Positions 8,730 to 15,311 of a stretch of DNA of 49,780 nucleotides are shown one piece after another (the stretch's first letter is position 1; every line of letters starts with the position of its first letter). The position numbers and the translations under genes are program-made. The stretch lies in NCBI GenBank assembly GCA_944325075.1, contig CALUYU010000009.1, positions 1 to 49,780 on the forward strand, in the 5' to 3' direction. The stretch is from Candidatus Gastranaerophilales bacterium (lineage in GTDB: Bacteria > Cyanobacteriota > Vampirovibrionia > Gastranaerophilales > Gastranaerophilaceae). The notes under the pieces are model-generated. The model did no database searches, was not told the origin of the DNA, and was given only the letters and a program-made list of their open reading frames with translations.

Positions 8730-9233
8730 GTGGCAGCAGTTACAGATAAAATTAAATCAGTAGTAGATTTCTTTGTAAAGGGTTTTGAACCAAAAGAAAC
8801 TATTTTTGATGAAATGGGTGAAGAAATAATAGATGATGACTATGAAGTAGAAGATAATTTGGCTATTGACCCGGCTTATAGTTATCAACCAAGACAGGAA
8901 AAGTCAAATGAGTTAAAAGTAGTTAACCATCCTAATTATCGCGGATATGAAGTAATGGTTATGGAACCACGTTCTTTTGATGATGCTGCACAAATTGTAC
9001 AACACCTTAAAGATAGAAAAACTATTGTTCTTAACCTCCACTTATTAGATAAAGAACAGTCTCAAAGAACTATTGATTTCGTATGCGGAGCTGCTCATGC
9101 GCTTAACGGCAAACCTCAAAAAGTCGGTGACTTGGTATTTGTATTTACTCCAAGCAACGTAACTTTATCGGTTGATATGAACCAGGCTCAAACAAAGTTT
9201 AGCGATTCTTTATGGAGAGCTCCTCTTCAATAA
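8730..9233 (+). CDS. sepF: SepF cell-division protein
   Basis: FtsZ-associated division factor that polymerises at the membrane and aligns FtsZ filaments. The protein has 167 residues. Its short N-terminal region (DKIKSVVDFFVKGF) could be the amphipathic membrane anchor, an acidic linker follows, and the conserved core runs from about 75, with VMEPRSFDDAAQIVQHLKDR, VLNLHLLD and RTIDFVCGAAHALNG. The start is GTG at 8730, with GGAGG 7 nt upstream. It lies between yggS and the nadK-ftsZ stretch, as expected for a division cluster. Confidence 0.93.
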   Translation: MAAVTDKIKSVVDFFVKGFEPKETIFDEMGEEIIDDDYEVEDNLAIDPAYSYQPRQEKSNELKVVNHPNYRGYEVMVMEPRSFDDAAQIVQHLKDRKTIVLNLHLLDKEQSQRTIDFVCGAAHALNGKPQKVGDLVFVFTPSNVTLSVDMNQAQTKFSDSLWRAPLQ

Positions 9234-9280
9234 AGGATCGCTTGGGATAAGAAGAAAGAGGATAGTTTAATTTAAAATAT

Positions 9281-9313
9281 AGCCGTGTTCTTTATAAGAT
9301 ACGGCTTTTTTTT
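9281..9313 (+). terminator. Rho-independent terminator after sepF
   Basis: Stem AGCCGT/ACGGCT with an inner TCTT/AAGA helix (9281-9306), followed by a T run to 9313. Confidence 0.8.
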
Positions 9314-9563
9314 AGTTACTTGCACGACAACTTTCGCCTAAAATTATTCCCCGTAGTTCCTCTTGTTACCGGCTAATAGGAGTCCTTCAAGGAAGAAAGT
9401 TCACAGATTAATTGTAGGTTTGGGGTTCTAACCCAACATTAATTTCTTTATGCAGAAATCTATATATTCTCGCTAGCGGCCGGATCCGGAACCAAGTTCA
9501 GGATTATAAATTCTTTTTTTATTAATTGTTTATTTCATTTTCTCGTGATATATTGTATAAGTC
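9314..9563. other. Intergenic region with repeat copies and possible structured RNA
   Basis: 250 nt without an ORF. It contains AACTTTC/GAAAGTT complementary segments (near 9330 and 9396) enclosing smaller stems. It also holds one copy of the GTAGGTTGGG hairpin repeat in variant form (9414-9442) and one inverted copy of the ATCCTGAA...TTCAGGAT repeat (about 9461-9504). The nadK promoter sits at its end: TTGTTT (9526-9531), 17 nt, TATATT (9549-9554), 9 nt before ATG. No match to 6S, SRP, RNase P or tmRNA signatures was recognised. Confidence 0.4.
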
Positions 9564-10367
9564 ATGAAATTAAAAAAAATTGCAATTGTGTATAATGAAC
9601 AGTTATCTCATTCAATCGAGATAAAAAATAAACTGAAATGTCTGCTGGATGATAAATATAATATTTGTTCGGAATTTTTTGATATTGACAGCCTCAAATC
9701 GGGTGTTGACTTTGTATTTGTTGTGGGCGGCGATGGAACAATTTTGAAAACATCAAGATACTATGCAAAATATGACATTCCTATTTTTGGTATAAATCTT
9801 GGGAGATTGGGCTTTTTGTCCCAGTCATCTGCTGAGGATCTAGAGCATGCGGTAAAAAAAATTCTTGCCGGAGAATATAAAACAGAAGATCGTATAATGC
9901 TCCAATATGGAAATATCACGGCATTGAACGATTTTGTTATAAAAGGATCCTTCACCGGAAGAACTTCAAGGTTTTCTTTGAAAATAAATAATAAAAAAGT
10001 TTGTGATTATCTTGCGGATGGTATAATAATTTCAACCCCGACTGGTTCAACAGCATATGGTTTGTCAGCCGGCGGCCCCGTATTGGTACCGTCACTTGAT
10101 GCTTTTGTTATAGTTCCTATTTGCCCGCATACTCTGACCGCTCGACCATTAGTTGTGCCTGACAGTGAGCTTATAACAATATGTTCAGGGAAAGATGATG
10201 ATAAATATTTTCTCTCAGCTGACGGGCAGGAGTTTTCAGAATTTCATTCTGAAATAAACATTCACAAATCTAAATATACAGTAAAACTGGCACTCCTTGA
10301 TGGAATGGAATTTTACTCGGTTTTGCGCGATAAGCTTCATTGGGGAATTTCTCCCGCCAAGATTTAA
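9564..10367 (+). CDS. nadK: NAD kinase
   Basis: Phosphorylates NAD+ to NADP+ in the cytosol. The protein has 267 residues, normal for the bacterial family. Motifs are VVGGDGTIL (residues about 53-61, the ATP/NAD site), GINLGRLGFL, LNDFVI (the NE/D motif) and DGIIISTPTGSTAYGLSAGGP. No SD precedes the ATG; a -10-like TATATT lies 9 nt upstream, giving at most a two- to three-base leader. It sits between sepF and ftsZ. Confidence 0.93.
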   Translation: MKLKKIAIVYNEQLSHSIEIKNKLKCLLDDKYNICSEFFDIDSLKSGVDFVFVVGGDGTILKTSRYYAKYDIPIFGINLGRLGFLSQSSAEDLEHAVKKILAGEYKTEDRIMLQYGNITALNDFVIKGSFTGRTSRFSLKINNKKVCDYLADGIIISTPTGSTAYGLSAGGPVLVPSLDAFVIVPICPHTLTARPLVVPDSELITICSGKDDDKYFLSADGQEFSEFHSEINIHKSKYTVKLALLDGMEFYSVLRDKLHWGISPAKI

Positions 10368-10524
10368 GCGTTATATTAATTTTTGTTCATAATTCGGCGA
10401 AATTTATTGTACTTTTTTTTTCTTTAAAATAGTATGTTATTATATTATTGATGAAACCTAATGTTAAAATTGGGTGTGAGTTATATAGAAAATCAAGTAA
10501 TATTTAATATAAGAGGTAAAAATC

Positions 10525-11718
10525 GTGGAAAATTTCGTATCAGATATCTTTGCGAAAAAAGATGAAACTCAGAGCAATCCGGCTCCGGGACAAGGACCTA
10601 GAAGTTCTGTTAACCCGACAAATATAAAAGTCGTAGGTGTAGGCGGCGGCGGCGGTAATGCTGTCAACCGAATGATTAAATCAGGTCTTTCAGGGGTTGA
10701 ATTTTGGTTAATGAATACTGATCTTCAGGTTCTAGAATATGGCCAGACTAAAAATAAAATTCAACTTGGTATAAAATCTACAGAAGGTCTTGGTGCAGGC
10801 GGAGACCCTTCAGTGGGAGAAAAAGCAGCTGAAGAAGCTCAGCAGGAAATTACAGAAGCATTAGATGGTGCTGATATGGTATTTATCACGGCTGGTATGG
10901 GCGGTGGTACCGGTACCGGGGCTGCTCCTATTGTTGCTAAGATTGCTAAAGAATTAGGAATTTTAACAATCGCGGTTGTTACAAAACCGTTCTCTTGGGA
11001 AGGCCGTAAAAGACAAAATCAGGCTAACCAGGGTTTGGAAAAATTAAGAGAATCTGTTGATGCTGTAATTGTTGTTCCTAATGATAAATTGCTTCAGGTT
11101 GTTGATAGACAAGTTTCATTAACAGAATCATTCCTTATTGTAGATGAAGTTCTGTTGCGTGGTGTTCAGGGTATTTCTGATATCATTACAATTCCTGGTA
11201 TGATTAACGTTGACTTTGCCGATGTTAAGAGCGTAATGCAAGGTTCAGGATCTGCGTTAATGGGTATTGGCCGTGCACAAGGTGAAGGCCGTGCTGTTAA
11301 AGCAGCTGAAATCGCTATTAACTCTCAGTTGCTTGAATCTTCAATTAATGGCGCAACCGGTGTTATCGTTAATATTACAGGCGGACCTGATATGACATTG
11401 CACGAAATTTCTGATGCGGCCAATATTATCCACGATGCCGTTACAGAAGATGCAACAGTTATCATTGGTACTGCTGTGAACGAAAATATTCAGAATGAGA
11501 TTAACGTAACTGTTATCGCAACTGGTTTTGAAGTTAAGAAGAATATGGATCAGCTTACAAAGGCCGATGTAAAACAATTGAATGCATCGGACTTTTTTGC
11601 CGGAACATCTTTCTCCAGTGGGTTGTCCTCTAATAATGACATTCCAAGAAGAAGTTCAATGCCTCATGTATCTTCAGGATTTTCAAATATTGAAATCCCT
11701 GATTTCTTGAAAAAATAG
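10525..11718 (+). CDS. ftsZ: Cell-division GTPase FtsZ
   Basis: Tubulin homologue that forms the Z-ring. The 397-residue protein has the order variable N-terminus (1-35), GTPase core with [13 protein letters not shown] and the tubulin signature [12 protein letters not shown] (about 126-132), T7-loop region ([11 protein letters not shown]), a Ser/Asn-rich linker, and the conserved C-terminal peptide IEIPDFLKK that binds partners such as SepF. The start is GTG at 10525, with AAGAGG 9 nt upstream. Its own terminator follows, and the repeat island begins directly after. Confidence 0.97.
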   Translation: MENFVSDIFAKKDETQSNPAPGQGPRSSVNPTNIKVVGVGGGGGNAVNRMIKSGLSGVEFWLMNTDLQVLEYGQTKNKIQLGIKSTEGLGAGGDPSVGEKAAEEAQQEITEALDGADMVFITAGMGGGTGTGAAPIVAKIAKELGILTIAVVTKPFSWEGRKRQNQANQGLEKLRESVDAVIVVPNDKLLQVVDRQVSLTESFLIVDEVLLRGVQGISDIITIPGMINVDFADVKSVMQGSGSALMGIGRAQGEGRAVKAAEIAINSQLLESSINGATGVIVNITGGPDMTLHEISDAANIIHDAVTEDATVIIGTAVNENIQNEINVTVIATGFEVKKNMDQLTKADVKQLNASDFFAGTSFSSGLSSNNDIPRRSSMPHVSSGFSNIEIPDFLKK

Positions 11719-11742
11719 ATAAATATTCTATATAATAATTCG

Positions 11743-11776
11743 AAAACTTCCGCTCAATATTAGAGTGGAAGTTTTT
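11743..11776 (+). terminator. Rho-independent terminator after ftsZ
   Basis: AAAACTTCCGCTC (11743-11755), loop AATATTA, then GAGTGGAAGTTTTT (11763-11776), with one G-T pair and a T run. Confidence 0.85.
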
Positions 11777-11795
11777 GATTGTAAGAAATATCCAA

Positions 11796-11830
11796 CTTAC
11801 TTTTTTCTTTAGTCAAAAGAAAAAAGTAAG
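11796..11830. repeat. AT-rich hairpin repeat, copy 1
   Basis: CTTACTTTTTTCTTT pairs perfectly over 15 bp with AAAGAAAAAAGTAAG around a 5-nt loop AGTCA. The same stem with other loop bases occurs at 49268-49302 and, slightly shorter, at 49401-49433 and 49491-49523. The flank GCAAAAAAGAAAGCA is shared by all of these copies. Confidence 0.9.
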
Positions 11831-11960
11831 CAAAAAAGAAAGCATTAAGAGTCGAGAGATTTTATTTATCCTTTAAGGACTTAAAACGAATTTTCTTTAG
11901 ATGTAGGTTGGGGTGGAAACCCCAACAAAAAAAAATAATGAATTTCAAGAATTAACCAAC

Positions 11961-12019
11961 TGTCATCCTGAACTTGTTTCAGGATCTAGCCGCCGTTAAA
12001 AATATTCAGTCATCTGCAC
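11961..12019. repeat. ATCCTGAA...TTCAGGAT hairpin repeat, copy 1
   Basis: An 8-bp perfect stem (11965-11972 with 11978-11985) around CTTGT, then a conserved tail containing CTAGCCGCCGT and CATCTGCAC. A second copy lies at 12603-12720 with an insertion, and a third inverted and diverged copy lies near 9461-9504. Confidence 0.8.
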
Positions 12020-12121
12020 ACAAAAAACTAATGTTGGGCTGAAAGCCGAACCTACTTTGGTTTTAATATTATTTCTACGCGTTTCAGACAGCGCAGCGTT
12101 ATTAAGAAGTGCCTCAGGCAC

Positions 12122-12159
12122 CACTTTTTCTTTTTGAGGGCGTGCAAAAAGAAAAAGTG
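12122..12159. repeat. AT-rich hairpin repeat, variant
   Basis: CACTTTTTCTTTTTG pairs over 15 bp with CAAAAAGAAAAAGTG across an 8-nt loop AGGGCGTG. It is related to the hairpins at 11796, 49268, 49401 and 49491 but has a different loop. Confidence 0.85.
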
Positions 12160-12349
12160 AACCGAAAAAGAAAAACTAGCTATTTACCTTCACCGCCTAA
12201 GGCGGTGATTCGCCCCAAAGAAAGACAGAAATGCTAACGCATTTCCACGTTAAGTCTCACTATGGCGCTCATTCCATTCGCGCACGTTCGCCAATCGTTA
12301 AATGTAGGTTGGGCTTTCAGCCCAACATTAAAATTATATTTTCCGCCCC

Positions 12350-12377
12350 TTGAAAATTTGAAAAAATAATGTATAAT
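12350..12377 (+). promoter_or_regulatory. Promoter of G-tract leader, copy 1
   Basis: -35 TTGAAA (12350-12355), a 16-nt spacer and -10 TATAAT (12372-12377). The same boxes and spacer occur at 49574-49601. A strong SD (AAAAGGAGGG, 12384-12393) follows. Confidence 0.7.
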
Positions 12378-12400
12378 AAGAGAAAAAGGAGGGTAAACAC

Positions 12401-12445
12401 ATGGAAAAGTCAAGTATAGTACGGCATACGGGGGGGGGGGGGTAA
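12401..12445 (+). CDS. G-tract leader ORF, copy 1 (14 codons in the present frame)
   Basis: ATG 12401 follows a near-perfect SD with 7-nt spacing and a consensus promoter. As sequenced it encodes MEKSSIVRHTGGGG and stops at TAA 12443, immediately after a run of 13 G (12430-12442). With 12 or 15 G the frame stays open with no stop through 12537 and enters the pilin-like frame ending at 13619. With 14 G it would end at a TAA after about 30 codons. The 14-residue peptide may itself be the product, or the ORF may be the off-state of a phase-variable gene. A homopolymer-length error in the assembly is the main alternative. Confidence 0.6.
   Translation: MEKSSIVRHTGGGG
12430..12442. repeat. Mononucleotide tract, 13 G
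   Basis: An unbroken G13 inside the leader ORF. An identical G13 in the same context lies at 49653-49665. Long G runs in an AT-rich genome are hypermutable by slipped-strand mispairing. Confidence 0.95.
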
Positions 12446-12536
12446 CGAACCTCAAGGGAGACAAGACTTTTGGTCAAAATTATCTTTCTCCAAATTAAAG
12501 TTTTCTGTATCAAACGTAAATAAATCTAATGTTGGG

Positions 12537-13619
12537 GTGAAACCCCAACCTACATTGAACTGTGTGGGACGCATATGGAAAGGGTCTATAAAAGATTCTC
12601 CATGTCATCCTGAACTCGCAGCTCCTCTAGTTGCCGACGAAAAGGAGGCTTACAAGGGAGGGTGCTCGCAGAGTATTTCAGGATCTAGCCGCTGTCAAAA
12701 ATGTTCGACCATCTGCACTGTATCAGGGAAAGAAGTATTAGATAAAGTAGGTTGGGCTTTCAGCCCAACAATGAAATTATGTTGGGGTAGAAACCCCAAC
12801 CTACAAAAGGCTATTTCTTATGCATCTCGGACAGCGCAGCGTCATGTGAGAGGGGACTTAGTCCCCGCGTTCACCCTGGCGGAAGTTTTTTCACCATACT
12901 ACTACTCGCCTCGTAGAATTGCATTTACTCTGGCGGAAGTTTTAATAACCCTGGGCATAATCGGAGTTGTTGCTGCTATGACCCTTCCGGTATTAACAGC
13001 TAATTATAGAAAATCAGTTATAGAGACAAGACTTGCAAAATTTTATTCTGTAATTAATCAGGCAATAATGCAAAGTGAAGTAGAAAACGGAAGTAGATTG
13101 TATTGGAACCGTATGGAGGTCAGAAATCAGGATGATGTTGTTACTACTGAGGGCATATCCCCTAAGGAATGGTATGAAACTTATTTAAAAAAATATCTTA
13201 AAACGCTTAAAGTTGAAGAAAGCGGAACTATTGAAAGGCGGTTTGATGTTTATTTTACAGATGGTAGTATGGTTTCATTTTCAGGTTCCGGCTGGGTATT
13301 TTTCCCATATGCAAAAGATTATGCAACCATAGAAAAAGAATCCGGTGATGGTTTAAGTTTTGAGGATATTGATAGAGAGAGTGCAGGAACTAAATCATTT
13401 AATTTTTTATTCCGAGCTTATGACAGCAGTAATAAATATCTGTATAAAAAAGGTGTTGAACCTTATATCTTAAGGGGTTGGGACGGAACAAGAGAAAGTT
13501 TATTTACTAACAGTGCAATTGGATGCCAAAAAAATGTAAGTAATACACGTGCATATTGTACTGCCTTGATATTTCTCAACGGATGGAAAATTCCTAAGGA
13601 TTATCCGTTAAAATTGTAG
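12537..13619 (+). CDS. Type IV pilin-like (prepilin-family) protein with repeat-derived N-terminal extension
   Basis: The recognisable protein starts at about 12918: RRIA|FTLAEVLITLGIIGVVAAMTLP, a class III-type signal with Ala instead of Gly at -1, Glu at +5 and a long hydrophobic helix. An exported domain of about 210 residues follows and ends LNGWKIPKDYPLKL, paralogous to 1-594. Upstream, the open frame back to GTG 12537 runs through copies of the intergenic repeats (12528-12556, 12603-12720, 12746-12804), so residues 1-about 125 look like translated repeats. AFTLAEV occurs twice, 54 nt apart (12867 and 12921). The true start is unclear: GTG at about 12846 has no SD, and ATG 12401 would need one base fewer in the G tract. 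No SD is seen near 12537. Confidence 0.7.
   Translation: MKPQPTLNCVGRIWKGSIKDSPCHPELAAPLVADEKEAYKGGCSQSISGSSRCQKCSTICTVSGKEVLDKVGWAFSPTMKLCWGRNPNLQKAISYASRTAQRHVRGDLVPAFTLAEVFSPYYYSPRRIAFTLAEVLITLGIIGVVAAMTLPVLTANYRKSVIETRLAKFYSVINQAIMQSEVENGSRLYWNRMEVRNQDDVVTTEGISPKEWYETYLKKYLKTLKVEESGTIERRFDVYFTDGSMVSFSGSGWVFFPYAKDYATIEKESGDGLSFEDIDRESAGTKSFNFLFRAYDSSNKYLYKKGVEPYILRGWDGTRESLFTNSAIGCQKNVSNTRAYCTALIFLNGWKIPKDYPLKL
12603..12720. repeat. ATCCTGAA...TTCAGGAT hairpin repeat, copy 2, with insertion
   Basis: The stem halves ATCCTGAA (12607-12614) and TTCAGGAT (12677-12684) are as in copy 1, but 62 nt instead of 5 nt lie between them. The extra DNA is bounded by a 7-bp direct repeat CTCGCAG (12615-12621 and 12665-12671) and contains a CTCCT/AGGAG stem. 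It lies inside the extended pilin-like reading frame. Confidence 0.75.
12746..12804. repeat. Two head-to-head GTAGGTTGGG hairpin repeats
   Basis: GTAGGTTGGGCTTTCAGCCC (12747 on) is followed, 10 nt later, by an inverted copy ATGTTGGGGTAGAAACCCC with CTAC at the end (12779-12804). Both are read in frame in the N-terminal extension of the pilin-like ORF, giving VGWAFSP and GRNPNLQ. Confidence 0.85.
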
Positions 13620-13655
13620 CTTGATAAAATTTGGCCTTTGTCATAATTTAATTAT

Positions 13656-14813
13656 ATGAGCAAAGATTATAATCATGCGGTAAAAGTATTAACCTCGCAA
13701 GGAAAATTTTATATAAATCTCGGGTTGGAAAGAATAGAAAAAATTCTTTCTATTCTCGGAAATCCTCAGGATAATTTAAAATGTATTCATGTCGCTGGTA
13801 CAAACGGTAAAGGTTCGGTATGTGCTATAATTGCCTCTGTTCTTACTGTATCCGGCAGAAAGACCGGATTGTACACAAGTCCTCATATCTTTGAATACAC
13901 AGAAAGAATTAAGATTGATGGAGAGGATATTTCAAAAGAAAAATTTGCCGAATATGTATTTATGATTAATGAGCTTGCGCAGACGAACAATATTCATTTA
14001 ACGGAATTTGAACTTTTAACGGCTGTTATGTTTAAATATTTTTCGGATGAAAATGTAGATGTAGTTGTTCTGGAAACCGGTCTTGGAGGCCGTTTTGATG
14101 CAACGAATGTAATTAAATCAAACCTTTGTGCCGTGATAACTCATATTGATCTTGATCATACAGACAGACTTGGCAGTACAAAAGATGAAATTGCATTTGA
14201 AAAGGCAGGTATTATCAAGCCCGGCTGTCCGGTTATATCATGTGAAGGCTATGAAGCAATAAAAGATAAAGCTGATGAGTGTAATTCGCTTTTTTTAATG
14301 GTTGCTCCGTTTGAAGACACTTCAGAACTTTCGTTAAAAGGCACTTTTCAACAGGAAAATTTATCCCTGGCCCTCGCTGCAATAAGGCTTGTCTTTCCTG
14401 ATATTCCGCAGGAAGCTGTTCTCAAAGGATTGCATGAAGTGCGTCATCCTTGCAGATTTGAATTTTTTAAGGACAAAATGCTAATTGTCGATGGGGCTCA
14501 TAACCCTAACGGAGCTATTGCCCTTAGAGAGAGCCTTGATCAATATTTCCCGGATAAAAAACGCCGATTTGTATTTGGCTGTTTAAAAACAAAAGATTAT
14601 CCCAAAATGATGGAAATTCTGTTTACTAAAAATGACGAAATTTACTTCTATCATTTTAATAATCCAAATTCCGCGACGTTTGAAGAACTTCAGTCAAAAT
14701 GTAAATATCCTGCAAAAAAATTTGTATCTCTGGACTGTTTTGATATAAAAAATGACACGCTTACTATAGTTTGCGGCTCGTTTTATATGATTAATGAAGT
14801 TCTGCTTTCTTAA
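13656..14813 (+). CDS. folC: FolC: folylpolyglutamate / dihydrofolate synthase
   Basis: Mur-ligase-family enzyme that adds glutamate to folates or joins dihydropteroate to glutamate. The protein has 385 residues. Motifs are the P-loop HVAGTNGKGSV (about 45-55), TSPHI, VLETGLGGRFDATN, ITHIDLDHTDRLGST and VDGAHNPNGA. No SD precedes the ATG; a weak promoter (TTGATA, 15 nt, CATAAT at 13642-13647) ends 8 nt upstream. ruvC follows after 27 nt. Confidence 0.92.
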   Translation: MSKDYNHAVKVLTSQGKFYINLGLERIEKILSILGNPQDNLKCIHVAGTNGKGSVCAIIASVLTVSGRKTGLYTSPHIFEYTERIKIDGEDISKEKFAEYVFMINELAQTNNIHLTEFELLTAVMFKYFSDENVDVVVLETGLGGRFDATNVIKSNLCAVITHIDLDHTDRLGSTKDEIAFEKAGIIKPGCPVISCEGYEAIKDKADECNSLFLMVAPFEDTSELSLKGTFQQENLSLALAAIRLVFPDIPQEAVLKGLHEVRHPCRFEFFKDKMLIVDGAHNPNGAIALRESLDQYFPDKKRRFVFGCLKTKDYPKMMEILFTKNDEIYFYHFNNPNSATFEELQSKCKYPAKKFVSLDCFDIKNDTLTIVCGSFYMINEVLLS

Positions 14814-14828
14814 TAATGGAATTTTGTG

Positions 14829-14834
14829 TATAAT
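14829..14834 (+). promoter_or_regulatory. -10 box for ruvC, leaderless arrangement
   Basis: A perfect TATAAT ends 6 nt before ATG 14841, which puts the expected +1 on the start codon. No clear -35 is seen, and no SD is present. Confidence 0.5.
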
Positions 14835-14840
14835 TTATCT

Positions 14841-15311
14841 ATGAAGATTTTAGGTATAGATCCCGGCATGGCAATAGTTGGTTATTCACTTATTGACTTT
14901 GATGGCAATAACTGCAACCTTTTATCTTCAGGGTCAATTCAAACCCAAAAAGGTGAACGAGAATCTTCAAGACTTTTGGAAATTTACAATGATATGCACA
15001 CTATATTAGAAGAATTTAAGCCCGATGCGGCCGCTATAGAAAAACTGTTTTTTGTGCATAATCAGACAACCGTAATGCCGGTGGCCCACGCCAGAGGCGT
15101 GATTTTAACCGTGTTGGAAAAATTCGGAATACCAATTTTTGAATATACCCCAATGGAAGTGAAAAAAGTTTTAACAGGGTATGGCCGTGCGGATAAAAAA
15201 GAAGTTGAAATGATGGTTAAAATTTCCCTTAATACAGACAATCTTCCGAAACTTGATGATACAGTTGATGCAATCGCAATTGCAATATGTCATTCAAGAA
15301 ATGTTAATTAA
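14841..15311 (+). CDS. ruvC: Holliday-junction resolvase RuvC
   Basis: Endonuclease that cuts Holliday junctions in the RuvABC pathway. From ATG 14841 the protein has 156 residues, normal for RuvC. The motifs carry the four acidic metal ligands: LGIDPG (Asp near 7), AAIEKLFF (Glu), and LDDTVDAIAIAICHS (Asp pair). A GTG five codons earlier (14826) is rejected: it overlaps the -10 box TATAAT and lacks an SD. The C-terminus overlaps the end of the convergent GH57 gene by 4 nt. Confidence 0.93.
   Translation: MKILGIDPGMAIVGYSLIDFDGNNCNLLSSGSIQTQKGERESSRLLEIYNDMHTILEEFKPDAAAIEKLFFVHNQTTVMPVAHARGVILTVLEKFGIPIFEYTPMEVKKVLTGYGRADKKEVEMMVKISLNTDNLPKLDDTVDAIAIAICHSRNVN

Larger units (their letters stand above)
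11777..12349. repeat. Intergenic repeat island A
   Basis: About 570 nt with no convincing gene, made almost entirely of palindromic repeats. GTAGGTTGGG...CCCAAC hairpins lie at 11901-11926, 12029-12055 (inverted) and 12301-12330. Long AT hairpins lie at 11796-11830 and 12122-12159. An ATCCTGAA hairpin lies at 11961-12019. Smaller perfect hairpins are GTGCC/GGCAC (12109-12121) and CACCGCC/GGCGGTG (12191-12207). A 31-nt segment with GGCGCAGCG-like core (12071-12101) recurs at 12813-12843. Segment 11795-11926 is a direct repeat of 49267-49400. Confidence 0.85.

Noticed and set aside
9414-9442. tRNA T-arm-like sequence (GGGGTTCTAAC...)
   Set aside because: It is a variant of the GTAGGTTGGG hairpin repeat; there is no acceptor stem, anticodon arm or CCA-side pairing around it.
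11777-12349. CRISPR array
   Set aside because: Repeats are palindromes of several kinds, spaced unevenly, in both orientations, with no cas genes.
12234-12464. Minus-strand ORF with a Pro run (TPPPPYAV) over leader copy 1, and its twin at 49463-49687
   Set aside because: Both are the reverse complement of the G tract and promoter of the leader; they have no SD and no signal. The plus strand has the promoter, SD and ATG.
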